DNA of 64,000 nucleotides from CAWGJF01 sp963715745 (GTDB taxonomy: Bacteria > Bacteroidota > Ignavibacteria > Ignavibacteriales > Ignavibacteriaceae). Of this stretch, positions 16,510 through 26,088 are shown piece by piece (the first letter of the stretch is position 1; every line of letters starts with the position of its first letter). The translations under genes and the position numbers were made by a program. Where the stretch lies: positions 868,001-932,000 of the forward strand of contig OY970271.1 of the NCBI GenBank assembly GCA_963715745.1, read 5' to 3'. The notes beneath the pieces are model-generated. The model saw only the letters and a program-made list of their open reading frames with translations. It made no database searches and was not told the DNA's origin.

Positions 16510-19500
16510 TTAATTCTTCTTCCAATCCGGAACTCTTCCCGGTGTCCAAGGAGCGCCGTATTTTTCCATCTGCTCTTCAAGATTTTTTACATCCACATCG
16601 AGTAGTTTTTTTACTTGTGAAAGTATTACTTCAAATTCTTCTGAAGCTACTTTGTAACTGTCCCTTGCAGTTTTAGTGGGATCCGAAGTACTACTCCATA
16701 CAGAACCTGCTATCTCGTTCAACCTGTCGTAAATAGTCGGGTATGTCGGTTCGTTTCTTTCTGAAATAGTTTCATCCCTGTATAAATGCTGAAGTATATC
16801 TTCTGTCTGAGTTTTTATTTTCAGAGCATCATCCATTAATGTGTTTGGTGCTTCAGGTGTTTGTTTTATTGCTGCAATCAGAATATCGGATTTGTCTTTG
16901 AGATCACGTGTTGCATTTAAAGCACCTTCAACTGCGCGGTTAAACTCTGCAATCTTTCTCTGGAAGGCAACAAGTTCTTCGCGATTTTCAGCAGGCAAAG
17001 TTGTATTATTCAGAACTTTAGCTTCAAATTGCTGAGGTCCTGCAACATCAGTTAAAACTCCATCCGCAAATAAAGAAAGTGTAACTGAATATTTCCCAGG
17101 CATAACGGGGGTTCCGCTTTCATTTTTATCAGTTACTTTTTTATATGGATTAGTATCGGCAAATCGCAAATCCCAGGTTGTTCTGTTTATTCCTTTTTTA
17201 ATATCCTCTTTTAATTTTCTAACAACATTTCCCTGGACATCTTTTATTGTAAAAAGAAGGTAAGGCTTTTCCTCACGGTCTTCCTCCCGTAATTTTTCCC
17301 AGCCCGGATAATTGACAGGTTTGCCTTCTTTTATCAATTCTTTTTCTTTTTCCTGCCTTAGTCCTTTTTTGGTTTTAGGAACTTCCTTAATGTAATAAGT
17401 GAATGTTGCTCCGAAAGGAGGATTTTCAGCTTTAAAGAATGAAGCTCCATACGAACCGAAAGTAGCCCTTCGTTTTATGAACATTAATGCATCCTTAACA
17501 GGGAAGAGGATGTAATTATTCTGATCAAGTGACTTTTCATCAATGTCTCTTAAAGCTGAATAGTTATCAAGAATGTAAAAGCTTCTTCCGAATGTTGCCA
17601 GCACGAGATCGTTTTCTCTTTGCTGGATTGACATATCCCTGACTGCAATTGTTGGAAGATTACCTTTTAACTGAATCCATTTCTGTCCACCATTAAAAGT
17701 TGTGAAAACGCCGTATTCGGTCCCAACAAAAAGGAGACTGGGTTTTACGTGATCCTGAACAATAGAATAAACAACGAATGGTTCTTTAAGATCACCTGTA
17801 ATTGATTGCCAGCTTTTTCCGCGATCTGTACTTTTCAAAACATAAGGTTTAAAGTCAGCGCGTTTGTGATTATCAAAAGATGCATAAACAGTATTTGCAT
17901 CGTGAAGTGAAGCATAAAGACAACTAACGTAAGTTGTTTCAGGAACACCGGGAAATGATTCAATTTTTCTCCAATTCTTTCCTCCGTCTTCAGTTACCTG
18001 TATTAATCCGTCATCGGTTCCAACATAAATTAATCCTTCAACGAGTGGAGATTCTGAAAGTGAAACTATATTACCATAAAAAGATGTTGAAGCATTTTTT
18101 GCAACCGCATCCACGCTCCAGACTTTTCCCATAACTTTAAGTTCATTGCGATCTATTTGTCTTGTAAGATCGGGACTGATTTCTTTCCAGGTGTTTCCTC
18201 TGTCATCACTCTGGAAAAGCTTGTTTGCTGCAACATAAATTCTAGTGTGACTGTGAGGTGAAATTAACAACGGTGTATCCCAGTTCCATCTGAATGGCTC
18301 TTCATCTTTTCCTTCCTGCGGTTTAATGCTGACTAACTCACCGCTTTTTTTATCATAGCGAGCAACACCGCCGTATTGGTATTCTGTGTAAACAATATTC
18401 GGATCAGTTGGATCAACCTGAACTTCGTAGCCGTCGCCACCAATGGTAGGAATCCAATCTGCATTAACAATTCCTTCCTCATTTATTGTCTGAGATGGGG
18501 CCCCCATACTGTTATTATCCTGAGTGCCGCCATAGACCCAATAAAAAGGTTCTGAATTATCTACAGCAACCCTGTAATATTGTGTTATTGGAAGATTATC
18601 TTTATGAATCCATGTTTTGGCGTCATCGAATGTTTCATAAATACCACCATCTCCTCCGATCATATAGTGATTTGTATTTTTGGGATTTATCCAGAAAGCA
18701 TGATCATCAACGTGCCTGTTTTTGTTTCCGATATTCTCAAAAGTTTTTCCACCATCATTAGAAACTTTTGATCTCGTATCCAGAGAAAAGATTCTGTTTA
18801 TATCCAGAGGATCACAAAAAATTTCATTGTAGTATTGTGCACTTACCGCTGCGTAATCGTTCAGTTTTTCCCAGCTGGCACCGCGGTTGGTTGATCTGTA
18901 AAATCCGCCCTTACTTTCAGGCAATTCAATAATTGCATAAACATAATCCGGATTTACTGGTGAAATAGCCAGACCTATTCTGCCGAGGTCAACTTTGGGA
19001 ATTCCTTCGGTTAATTTATTCCAGGTTTTGCCGGCATCAGTTGATTTGTAAATTGCAGATTCAGGTCCGCCATTAATTAAAGTCCATACATGTCTTCTTC
19101 TTTGGTATGATGCGGCATAAAGCAAGTCAGGGTTTCTTGGATCCATAACAACATCTGTCACACCAGTATTCTCACTTATATAAAGAACAGAATCCCATGT
19201 TGTTCCGTAATCGGTCGATTTGTACAAACCTCTTTGTCCGCCCGGTCCCCATAGCGGTCCCTGTGCTGCAACATAAATTACTTTGGAATCTCCGGGATCT
19301 ATTAAAATTTTTGCTATATGTTCTGATTCTTTCAGCCCGATGTTTTTAAATTTCTTACCACCGTCTTCTGATCTGTAAATTCCGTCACCCCAGGAAACGC
19401 TGCGCTGGCTGTTGTTTTCACCTGTTCCAACATAAACAACATTTGGATTTCCCGGATCTAGAGTAACACAGCCAATAGAATAAGAACCATAATCATCAAA

Positions 19501-19767
19501 AACCGGGTCCCACGTTGCACCCGAGTTTGTAGTCTTCCAGACATTTCCCGAAGCAGCAGCAACATAATATTCATGCCAGTTATTCGGATTAACTGCAAAA
19601 TCAGTTACCCGTCCTGATGTAACTGCCGGGCCGATTGATCTGAATTTTAAGCCATTAAAAGTTGGTGAGGTATAAGGATTTTTATCATTAACTTTTTCCT
19701 CATCCTGTGCAAAATTTACGGTAATAGATAGTAACGCTATGAAAATTATAAATGTTCTGATTTTCAT
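16510..19767 (-). CDS. VPS10/sortilin-like BNR-repeat protein (glycosyl hydrolase-like)
   Basis: 1085 residues, exported (signal IIFIALLSITVNFAQ). Residues about 30-760 carry many Asp-box repeats (SGNVWKTTNSGATW, GIYRSEDGGKKF, GLYKSTDYGTTW, AIYKSTDAGKTW), forming a large ten-bladed-type propeller as in sortilin/VPS10 and in BNR-type xyloglucanases. The C-terminal 300 residues include an FlgD-like Ig strand region (RTTWDLRFADTNPY ... MPGKYSVTLSLFADG) and a helical tail ending TPGRVPDWKKN. There is no T9SS sorting domain, so it probably stays in the periplasm or envelope. The family is abundant in Bacteroidota, often called glycosyl hydrolase, but no activity is proven. SD CGGAGAAATT precedes the ATG. 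Confidence 0.85.
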   Translation of the reverse strand: MKIRTFIIFIALLSITVNFAQDEEKVNDKNPYTSPTFNGLKFRSIGPAVTSGRVTDFAVNPNNWHEYYVAAASGNVWKTTNSGATWDPVFDDYGSYSIGCVTLDPGNPNVVYVGTGENNSQRSVSWGDGIYRSEDGGKKFKNIGLKESEHIAKILIDPGDSKVIYVAAQGPLWGPGGQRGLYKSTDYGTTWDSVLYISENTGVTDVVMDPRNPDLLYAASYQRRRHVWTLINGGPESAIYKSTDAGKTWNKLTEGIPKVDLGRIGLAISPVNPDYVYAIIELPESKGGFYRSTNRGASWEKLNDYAAVSAQYYNEIFCDPLDINRIFSLDTRSKVSNDGGKTFENIGNKNRHVDDHAFWINPKNTNHYMIGGDGGIYETFDDAKTWIHKDNLPITQYYRVAVDNSEPFYWVYGGTQDNNSMGAPSQTINEEGIVNADWIPTIGGDGYEVQVDPTDPNIVYTEYQYGGVARYDKKSGELVSIKPQEGKDEEPFRWNWDTPLLISPHSHTRIYVAANKLFQSDDRGNTWKEISPDLTRQIDRNELKVMGKVWSVDAVAKNASTSFYGNIVSLSESPLVEGLIYVGTDDGLIQVTEDGGKNWRKIESFPGVPETTYVSCLYASLHDANTVYASFDNHKRADFKPYVLKSTDRGKSWQSITGDLKEPFVVYSIVQDHVKPSLLFVGTEYGVFTTFNGGQKWIQLKGNLPTIAVRDMSIQQRENDLVLATFGRSFYILDNYSALRDIDEKSLDQNNYILFPVKDALMFIKRRATFGSYGASFFKAENPPFGATFTYYIKEVPKTKKGLRQEKEKELIKEGKPVNYPGWEKLREEDREEKPYLLFTIKDVQGNVVRKLKEDIKKGINRTTWDLRFADTNPYKKVTDKNESGTPVMPGKYSVTLSLFADGVLTDVAGPQQFEAKVLNNTTLPAENREELVAFQRKIAEFNRAVEGALNATRDLKDKSDILIAAIKQTPEAPNTLMDDALKIKTQTEDILQHLYRDETISERNEPTYPTIYDRLNEIAGSVWSSTSDPTKTARDSYKVASEEFEVILSQVKKLLDVDVKNLEEQMEKYGAPWTPGRVPDWKKN

Positions 19768-19981
19768 AATTTCTCCGGTAGATGATATAAGAAATGAATT
19801 TTTTAATCTGGATTGAAAAGAAAAACATATGAAAAATTAAAAAAATTGTATTCGCTTAACAAACAAATAATGCAGTGTAAAAAATTTTTTATTGATGATT
19901 AGCCGGAAACTTTAGGAAATAATTTTCTTATATTAAATCAGTTGACTGGATAAACTTTGAAAACTAAATAGAGGAGATAAA

Positions 19982-20686
19982 ATGAAAATAAGCGGATCAG
20001 CATTTTTAATTACTGGCGGAAGCGCCGGTATTGGTAAAGCAACAGCACAGATGTTAATTGAAAAAGGGGGGAAAGTAGCTATTACCGGGCGTGATGAAAA
20101 AAAGCTCAACGAAGTTGCAAAAAAAATCGGTGCTTACCCTATTCATGCTGATGTTTCCAAACATGAAGATATTGAAAAAACATACAATTATTTTATGAGT
20201 GAATTTCACAAACTTGATTGCCTTATAAACAATGCCGGAATAGGGGGAAGAAGGAACGAAGTTTTTGATCTTGAGTGGGATGATTTTGTAGATGTTTATT
20301 CGGTTAATGTTTTTGGTGCAGCAATGATGGCAAAAAAAGCTGCCGAACTTTTCAAAGAACAAATGTCAGGAAATATCGTAAACATTGCATCAACAGCTGC
20401 TGTTAAGGGTTATGGAAGAGGTTCTGTTTATTCATCAAGCAAGTTTGCATTGCGTGGAATGACGCAATGCTGGCAGGCTGAGCTGCAAAAGTATAATGTC
20501 CGCGTTATTCTTATTAATCCAAGTGAAGTTATAACTGCTTTTGGTAATCCTGAAAGAAAAGAACGGGATGAAGTTCCAAATAAACTAAGATCAATTGAAA
20601 TTGCACATACTATAGTTTCAACTTTAGAAATGGATGACCGCGGTTTTATTCCCGAAGTTACAATCTGGGCAACAAATCCTTTTTAA
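19982..20686 (+). CDS. Short-chain dehydrogenase/reductase (SDR)
   Basis: 234 residues, classical SDR: cofactor-binding TGGSAGIGKA (residues about 11-20), structural NNAGIGG (about 80-86), catalytic Ser in NIASTAA and YSSSKFA (YxxxK, Tyr about 143). Asp or Arg near the second strand (TGRDEKK) suggests NADP(H) preference. The substrate is unknown; best overall resemblance is to 3-oxoacyl-ACP-reductase-type enzymes. The start is ATG 19982, with AGAGGAG 5 nt upstream. A NUDIX gene follows 32 nt later. Confidence 0.9.
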   Translation: MKISGSAFLITGGSAGIGKATAQMLIEKGGKVAITGRDEKKLNEVAKKIGAYPIHADVSKHEDIEKTYNYFMSEFHKLDCLINNAGIGGRRNEVFDLEWDDFVDVYSVNVFGAAMMAKKAAELFKEQMSGNIVNIASTAAVKGYGRGSVYSSSKFALRGMTQCWQAELQKYNVRVILINPSEVITAFGNPERKERDEVPNKLRSIEIAHTIVSTLEMDDRGFIPEVTIWATNPF

Positions 20687-20718
20687 TATATAATGTATAA
20701 TTTAAAATTTATAATTGA

Positions 20719-21345
20719 ATGAATAATCAGATTCCAAAATGGCTGAGCATTGCAAGAGAAATACAGCAGCTTTCTCAAACCGGATTAGCTTTTGCTGTAA
20801 CAGACTATGAAAAGCAACGCTACAAAAGATTAATAGAAATTGTTTCTGAAATAACTTCCGATCATACTGATCTTGAAAAAGAAAATCTTGAAAAAGTCTT
20901 AATGAAGCAGCCGGGTTATGCAACTCCTAAAATTGATGTGAGAGCTGCAGTTATAAAAGAAGATAAAATACTTTTAGTGCAGGAAAGAACTGATAAACGC
21001 TGGGCTATGCCCGGTGGCTGGGCTGATGTCGGAAACATTCCATCTGAAGTAGCAATAAGAGAAACGAAGGAAGAAAGCGGGTTCGATATTAAGCCACTAA
21101 AAGTAATTGGCGTTTTTGATGCAAACAGGAGCGGCACACCACTTGAATTTTTTCATGCTTTCAAAATAATTTTTTTATGTGAATTACTCGGTGGAAAAGC
21201 TGCAACAAGTGATGAAACCGATGCAGTTGATTTTTTTAGTTTTGAGGAACTTCCACCGCTATCAAAGAACAGGACAAACCAAAGACACATTAATGAAATT
21301 ATTGCTCACCTGGAAGATCCAAAGAGACAGACTTATTTCGATTAG
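20719..21345 (+). CDS. NUDIX hydrolase with N-terminal NUDIX_N domain
   Basis: 208 residues. The N-terminal helical domain (PKWLSIAREIQQLSQTGLAF ... YDRKRY-like) is the NUDIX_N domain found in ADP-ribose/nucleoside-diphosphate-sugar pyrophosphatases. Residues about 70-195 are the Nudix fold with the box GWADVGNIPSEVAIRETKEE plus SGF. The catalytic REtkEE core is intact, but the first Glu of the consensus (Gx5E) is Asn here (GWADVGN). The true substrate is not evident. The stop overlaps that of the convergent tolC-like gene by 4 nt. Confidence 0.88.
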   Translation: MNNQIPKWLSIAREIQQLSQTGLAFAVTDYEKQRYKRLIEIVSEITSDHTDLEKENLEKVLMKQPGYATPKIDVRAAVIKEDKILLVQERTDKRWAMPGGWADVGNIPSEVAIRETKEESGFDIKPLKVIGVFDANRSGTPLEFFHAFKIIFLCELLGGKAATSDETDAVDFFSFEELPPLSKNRTNQRHINEIIAHLEDPKRQTYFD

Positions 21346-22658
21346 TAAATTATATCTCCAACAGCTTTCTTTAAATCATAAGAACCTAAAATGCTTCTAT
21401 ATAAATCCTGAAGGTAAAATAATCTTGCCTCCGCAAGGGATGTCTCAGCATCCAATAAATCCAGGTTAGTTCCAACTCCACTTTTATACCTATCAATGGC
21501 TCTCTGAACTGTCTTTTCAGCAAAATTAACCTGTGCCTGTGTAGATTTTAATTTATCAAGACTGGAATTTAAGCTTGACTCTGCCTGTTGTATTTCAGAA
21601 ACGACATTTCTCTTCAATGAAACAATATTCAAATAAGCTGCGTTACTGTTTACTCTGGATTCATTTTCTTTATTCTTGGTTAGGAATCCATTGAATATCG
21701 GAACATTTAATGAAATACCTGCGACCCAGTTACCTCTCAACACATCGAGATTTGGTTCATAGCCGTTCTTTATCCCATAACTTAGAAGTGCATTCAGGCT
21801 GGGCATATCACCCAGACCAGTTAAATGTTCCTGAAGATGGGAAGTATTTAATTCATCTTCTGCGAGTTTTATTTCAGATCGTTTTTGAAATGCTACTTCA
21901 ATTAGTGAATCAGAATTTGTAATCATATTAGGAACAGAAAAATCACCTTTAATATTTATAGTCGTATCCTGGGAAACTCCAAGCAATTGTTGCAAAAAAA
22001 TCTGTTGCTGCTTAAGATTGTTCATCAATTCAATTTTTTCACTTTGAGCCTGTGAAATTCTTACCTGTGTGCTTAAAGCGTCATAATCAGTTGCTGATCC
22101 GGTTTCGATTCTTTTGTTTGTTATGTTGAGATGTTCATTTAGTGCCGCTATTTGTGTGTCTTTGACAGCAATACTTTCTTTTAAAAAAAGAATTGAATAG
22201 AAAGATTGTAATGTCTGGTAGGAAAGATTATTTTTAATAGATTCAACATTATCAACCGCAGATTGTTTAATTGATTTCATCAGATCAACAGCGGCGTCTC
22301 TTTTACCGAAATCATACACTTGCTGATGAAGCACTAAGTTGAAATTATAATTGTTTGCAGGTGCCAGTTCTAAAGTATTTCCTCCAAAGCTAAAAGAGGG
22401 AAGCGGTCCAATCCTTGTGTAATAAGCTTCACCAAATATATCGGGATAATAAAAGCTCTTCTGCTGTTCGATTTTATAATCAGCGGCTTTAATTTTTTCC
22501 TGCTGCTGTTTAATTAAAGGATAATTATTAATTGTGAGTTCGATCGTTTTGTCGAGTGTTAAAGAATCTGTTTTTGCAGTTTGTGCAACAATTATGTTAT
22601 ATGCTAATAAAAAGGTTATTGATAAAATTATTTTCATTATTGAATTCTGTGTTTTCAT
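21342..22658 (-). CDS. TolC-family outer-membrane efflux protein
   Basis: 438 residues with a signal peptide (IILSITFLLAYNIIVAQ) and two OEP repeats of long coiled-coil helices, as in TolC/OprM: IELTINNYPLIKQQQEKIKA, then RIETGSATDYDALSTQVRIS, and again QRAIDRYKSGVGTNLDLLDA. It forms the trimeric outer-membrane exit duct. Last gene of the tetR-hlyD-mfs-tolC operon, 3 nt after the MFS stop, so it pairs with the EmrAB-like inner-membrane parts. Start 22658, or the ATG seven codons later. Confidence 0.9.
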   Translation of the reverse strand: MKTQNSIMKIILSITFLLAYNIIVAQTAKTDSLTLDKTIELTINNYPLIKQQQEKIKAADYKIEQQKSFYYPDIFGEAYYTRIGPLPSFSFGGNTLELAPANNYNFNLVLHQQVYDFGKRDAAVDLMKSIKQSAVDNVESIKNNLSYQTLQSFYSILFLKESIAVKDTQIAALNEHLNITNKRIETGSATDYDALSTQVRISQAQSEKIELMNNLKQQQIFLQQLLGVSQDTTINIKGDFSVPNMITNSDSLIEVAFQKRSEIKLAEDELNTSHLQEHLTGLGDMPSLNALLSYGIKNGYEPNLDVLRGNWVAGISLNVPIFNGFLTKNKENESRVNSNAAYLNIVSLKRNVVSEIQQAESSLNSSLDKLKSTQAQVNFAEKTVQRAIDRYKSGVGTNLDLLDAETSLAEARLFYLQDLYRSILGSYDLKKAVGDIIY

Positions 22659-22661
22659 ATT

Positions 22662-24266
22662 CTACTCTGTCATTTCAATTTTTTGTGCATTTTTCTTTTT
22701 TTGATATTTCAGAAAAAACATTGGAATAAGTATTAATAAAGTAATGATTGATCCTGCTAAGAAGTCGTCATCAATTCCCCTTACAAAAGCTTGAGCAGAA
22801 ACATTTTGCAGTATTAATCCTTTTGCTTTCAGAATCAGATCATTTCCGCTCCCGCCCGTTGTCTGCTGTGCGAAATTTTTCAATCCATACACTACGTGCT
22901 GAAATGCTGTTGAACTCTGATTTGTTGCCTGGCTGAACATTGCAGAATGAAAAATTACTCTTCTTGTTAGCAAAGTTCCTAATATTGCCACACCAAAACT
23001 TCCACCAACCTGCCTGATAGTATTGAACAGCCCGGTTGCCTGGGCCATCTTCTCACGCGGTATATCATTTATGGCAATTGTGCTTAAAGGTATAAACATA
23101 AAACCAAGACCAAAACCACGAATTATCAGAGGAAGAATCAGTGCCCAGCTTTCAGTATCAAGTGTTAAATCTTTATATAAGTACATACTTAAAAACGTCA
23201 ACACGATTCCAATGAAAATTGGTATTTTAGGATTCAGTTTATCGGTCATCCAGCCCGCAACAGGAGACATAAAAGCCATTATAATTCCAACAGGGAGGAA
23301 AAGTATTCCTGTCTGAAGTGCAGTGTAGCCAAGAGAGTTCTGAAGATATAAGGGAAGAAGAAAAGAATTGCCAAAGAAGGCGAGCCCGAAAATAAACAGC
23401 ATTATGTTAGCCATTCCGAAATTTCGATTTTTTAAAATAGTCAAATCGATTATCGGATGTTTAACTGTTAGTTCAGCCGTTAAAAAAATAACAAGACTAA
23501 CAAACGAAATTCCAAAACATGTTAAAATGAAATTTGAAGTCCATCCGCCTGTATTCCACGAAGCATTTCCATCAGACAATGCTAAAAGAAGAAACAGCAG
23601 GAAAGATGTCATCGAAACGAAACCAACCAGGTCGAATGAACGCGCACTTTCAGTTTTATATTCTCTCAGAATTACAAGGGTTGCAAGCATTGCAAAAATT
23701 CCTATCGGAACATTTATATCAAAGATTGCATGCCAGCTGAAAGTATCAATAAGGTAACCACCTAAAAGTGGGCCTAATGAAACTGAAGAGGATGCTGCAA
23801 TTCCCCAAAACCCAAGAGCCATTCCTCTTTTTTCTGGTGGAAACTCGTGAGTGATAATTGACATTCCAACAGGCATAATAAACCCGGCACCAGCACCCTG
23901 AATCACTCTGAAAGCGATCAACATATTTTCATTTGTTGAAAGACTACATAAGAGCGAACCAAAAGTGAAAAGCAGTAGTCCTAAAAAGTAAGAACGTTTG
24001 TGCCCCCAGTGGTCTGCAATCCAACCGGAAGAGGGAAGGACAACTGCAAAGACCAGAAGATAAGCGGTTAAAACCCATTCAATTTTATCAACACTGGTAC
24101 CGAAAGCCGACATCATTTTTGATAAGCCAACATTAACAATAGTTGCATCCAGTACCGCCATAAAGGTACCGATCATTACATTTGCAAGAACAAACCACCT
24201 GTAGGAAGGATGATCCTGCATTCCGGTAAAACCGTATTTTAACCTGTCTTTAAAACTCTTTTCCAT
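22662..24266 (-). CDS. DHA2-family MFS drug exporter (EmrB/QacA type)
   Basis: 534 residues with 14 predicted membrane helices. Diagnostic motifs: LDATIVNVGLSKMMSAFG (motif D1 region of the DHA2 family), GWIADHWGHKRSYFLGLLLF (motif A) and RVIQGAGAGFIMPVGMSI (motif B/C), with the family's long periplasmic loop near the C-terminus. It exports drugs or other amphipathic compounds by proton antiport, working with the HlyD-type adaptor and TolC-like channel of this operon. The start overlaps the hlyD stop by 1 nt, showing translational coupling. Confidence 0.92.
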   Translation of the reverse strand: MEKSFKDRLKYGFTGMQDHPSYRWFVLANVMIGTFMAVLDATIVNVGLSKMMSAFGTSVDKIEWVLTAYLLVFAVVLPSSGWIADHWGHKRSYFLGLLLFTFGSLLCSLSTNENMLIAFRVIQGAGAGFIMPVGMSIITHEFPPEKRGMALGFWGIAASSSVSLGPLLGGYLIDTFSWHAIFDINVPIGIFAMLATLVILREYKTESARSFDLVGFVSMTSFLLFLLLALSDGNASWNTGGWTSNFILTCFGISFVSLVIFLTAELTVKHPIIDLTILKNRNFGMANIMLFIFGLAFFGNSFLLPLYLQNSLGYTALQTGILFLPVGIIMAFMSPVAGWMTDKLNPKIPIFIGIVLTFLSMYLYKDLTLDTESWALILPLIIRGFGLGFMFIPLSTIAINDIPREKMAQATGLFNTIRQVGGSFGVAILGTLLTRRVIFHSAMFSQATNQSSTAFQHVVYGLKNFAQQTTGGSGNDLILKAKGLILQNVSAQAFVRGIDDDFLAGSIITLLILIPMFFLKYQKKKNAQKIEMTE

Positions 24267-25282
24267 TATTTTTGAATTTTAATTTTTACTTCGACTGACA
24301 TTCCGGGTAAAAGTTTTGGTGCATCATCACTGAAATTTTTATTTTTTGATTTAATATGATTTACTGAAATTTTCACAGGTATTCTTTGAGTGATCTTAGT
24401 AAAATTTCCAGCTGCATTTGATGGTGGAATTAATGCAAATTGCGATGCTGTGTTTGATCCGATTTGTATAACTTTTCCTTCAAAAATCTGATCAGGATAA
24501 GAATCTACATCAATTTCAACATCTTCACCTATTTTAATTGAAGCAAGATCAGTTTCCTGCAGATCCGCTGTTACCCATAAACTATCCAGGTTATATATCG
24601 CAAATATCGGCTGACCTGGCTGAACAACGTCACCTTCCAGAACCCAGTTCTTTGCAACAACACCATCCATTGGAGTATAAATCTTTGTATTCTGAAGCTG
24701 CGTGTTTATGACATTCAACCGGGCTTTTGCTGATCCTAATTTTGTTCTGACAACGTTCAATTCTGCCTTTGCAGTTTCGAAATCACTTTTTGCATGATCA
24801 AATTGTTCCTTAGGAATTATTTTACTCTCAAACTGCTGCTTTGCTCTTTCGTAATCGGTTTGTGCTTTATCTACTTTAACCTGTGCAAGCCGAATATTAT
24901 CCTGTGACAACTTTAGGGAGTTCAACGCCTGGTCCTTTTGTGCAATCAAATCAGTTGAATCAAGGCAAACGAGTAATTTGCCTTTTGTAACTTTGTCCCC
25001 TTCATCAGCATAAAGATTGGTAATTCTACCTAACACTTTGGATGAAAGGGATAACTTGTTCCCATCTATAAATGCATCATCTGTAGAAACATAGCCTAAT
25101 TGTCCCTGGTACCAATTCCAAGCGGCTATTGCAGCAATCAGGATTATGAAAAGAGGGATCCAGAATTTTTTTTGCTTTAAAAAAGATTTAGAATTTGATT
25201 TACCATTTTCGTCTTTACCATTCTGCAATGAGTTTTCTCTTATCATAGTTTCCTGCTGATTTGTTCCGTGATTATCCGCCAT
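24266..25282 (-). CDS. HlyD/EmrA-family periplasmic adaptor
   Basis: 338 residues: cytoplasmic N-terminus, one membrane helix (WIPLFIILIAAIAAWNWY), then YVSTDDAFIDGNKLSLSSKV (biotinyl-lipoyl strand), a coiled-coil hairpin (residues about 100-190, QALNSLKLSQDNIRLAQVKV), the return strand IYTPMDGVVAKNWVLEGDVV, and the beta-barrel domain. This is the EmrA layout, the adaptor joining the MFS pump to TolC. Start ATG 25282; 30 nt downstream of the tetR-like gene. Confidence 0.92.
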   Translation of the reverse strand: MADNHGTNQQETMIRENSLQNGKDENGKSNSKSFLKQKKFWIPLFIILIAAIAAWNWYQGQLGYVSTDDAFIDGNKLSLSSKVLGRITNLYADEGDKVTKGKLLVCLDSTDLIAQKDQALNSLKLSQDNIRLAQVKVDKAQTDYERAKQQFESKIIPKEQFDHAKSDFETAKAELNVVRTKLGSAKARLNVINTQLQNTKIYTPMDGVVAKNWVLEGDVVQPGQPIFAIYNLDSLWVTADLQETDLASIKIGEDVEIDVDSYPDQIFEGKVIQIGSNTASQFALIPPSNAAGNFTKITQRIPVKISVNHIKSKNKNFSDDAPKLLPGMSVEVKIKIQK

Positions 25283-25312
25283 AAATTTAATGCTCCTTAA
25301 TAAATTTCATTT

Positions 25313-25915
25313 TTAAGTTCGTATTCCTTTTAAGAAAATATCAACGAAGAATAACATATCTTCTCGCAATTCATCGTAGTTCACTTTTTTCATCCTGTTA
25401 TCATTTACAGATTTTATTGTTCGTAACCGCAGACCCTGCAACAAATGAAGAAAAATCTTTGTTGCTTCTTTAGTCAATTTTTTGTCAAATTCACCGTTCT
25501 TTTTTCCTTCTTTAATAATTTTCTGTAATAAAACGAGTTCCTGTTTTTCGAATTCCCGGAATAATTCCTTAAACATCATTTTTATATCAACAAAGGAATG
25601 AACATGTAGTGTGCCGAGGTTGACTAATTGCTGGAAATATTCCAATCTTTTAGTTACATATTCCTTAAGCTTTTTTTCGGAAGAAAGATTTTTGCTAGTC
25701 AAAGCTTCAATTTCTTTTACAAAAAGTTCCTGTTCTTTTTGAATTACAGCTTTAAATAAATCTTCCTTGGCAGGGAAGTAATAGTACAAGGAGGCTTTTC
25801 CCATTTCCACATCAGCAGCAATTTCCTCCATTGTTACTTTTGAAAAACCGTAATGTGCAAAACGATTTCTTGCGGCTTCGATTATTTCTTTCTTTTTAAG
25901 ATTATTTATTGTCAT
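25313..25915 (-). CDS. TetR/AcrR-family repressor of the efflux operon
   Basis: 200 residues. Residues about 8-55 are the TetR DNA-binding domain: IIEAARNRFAHYGFSKVTME / EIAADVEMGKASLYYYFPAK / EDLFKAVI. The C-terminal helical part binds the inducer and is unrecognised. First gene of the operon with hlyD, mfs and tolC; an inverted repeat 6 nt upstream of its start is the likely operator, so autoregulation and drug induction of the pump are expected. The ATG at 25915 lacks a good ribosome site. Confidence 0.92.
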   Translation of the reverse strand: MTINNLKKKEIIEAARNRFAHYGFSKVTMEEIAADVEMGKASLYYYFPAKEDLFKAVIQKEQELFVKEIEALTSKNLSSEKKLKEYVTKRLEYFQQLVNLGTLHVHSFVDIKMMFKELFREFEKQELVLLQKIIKEGKKNGEFDKKLTKEATKIFLHLLQGLRLRTIKSVNDNRMKKVNYDELREDMLFFVDIFLKGIRT

Positions 25916-25921
25916 TCTAAT

Positions 25922-25979
25922 TTTTCGACTGTTTAACTTAAACGGTCGAAAACATAGATAAATAATTTACATTCAGCAA
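25922..25979 (-). promoter_or_regulatory. Promoter and TetR-type operator of the efflux operon
   Basis: TTTTCGACTGTTT (25922-25934) and AAACGGTCGAAAA (25940-25952) are 13-bp arms of an inverted repeat with one mismatch and a 5-bp spacer, typical of a TetR dimer site. Immediately upstream on the minus strand are TTGCTG (25979-25974), 17 bp, then TATGTT (25956-25951), which fits a sigma70-like promoter. The same stretch also fits a Bacteroidota pattern, TTG-N20-TATGTTTT. A bound repressor would cover the -10 region. Confidence 0.6.
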
Positions 25980-26088
25980 GTGATAAATGAGTTTTTGTGA
26001 TATGAAACAAAATGATAGAATATTGTTAAACCGGAGAATTGACTTAAGCTGTAAAAAACGATTTTGAAAACAAAAGATTATTTGTGGA

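Noticed and set aside
16510..19767. T9SS cargo call for the sortilin-like protein
   Set aside because: It ends in WTPGRVPDWKKN and has no PNPFNP-type sorting domain.
23023..23757. Plus-strand frames of 97 and 129 codons inside the MFS gene
   Set aside because: They lie opposite a clear membrane transporter gene and have no ribosome site or family resemblance; antisense shadows.
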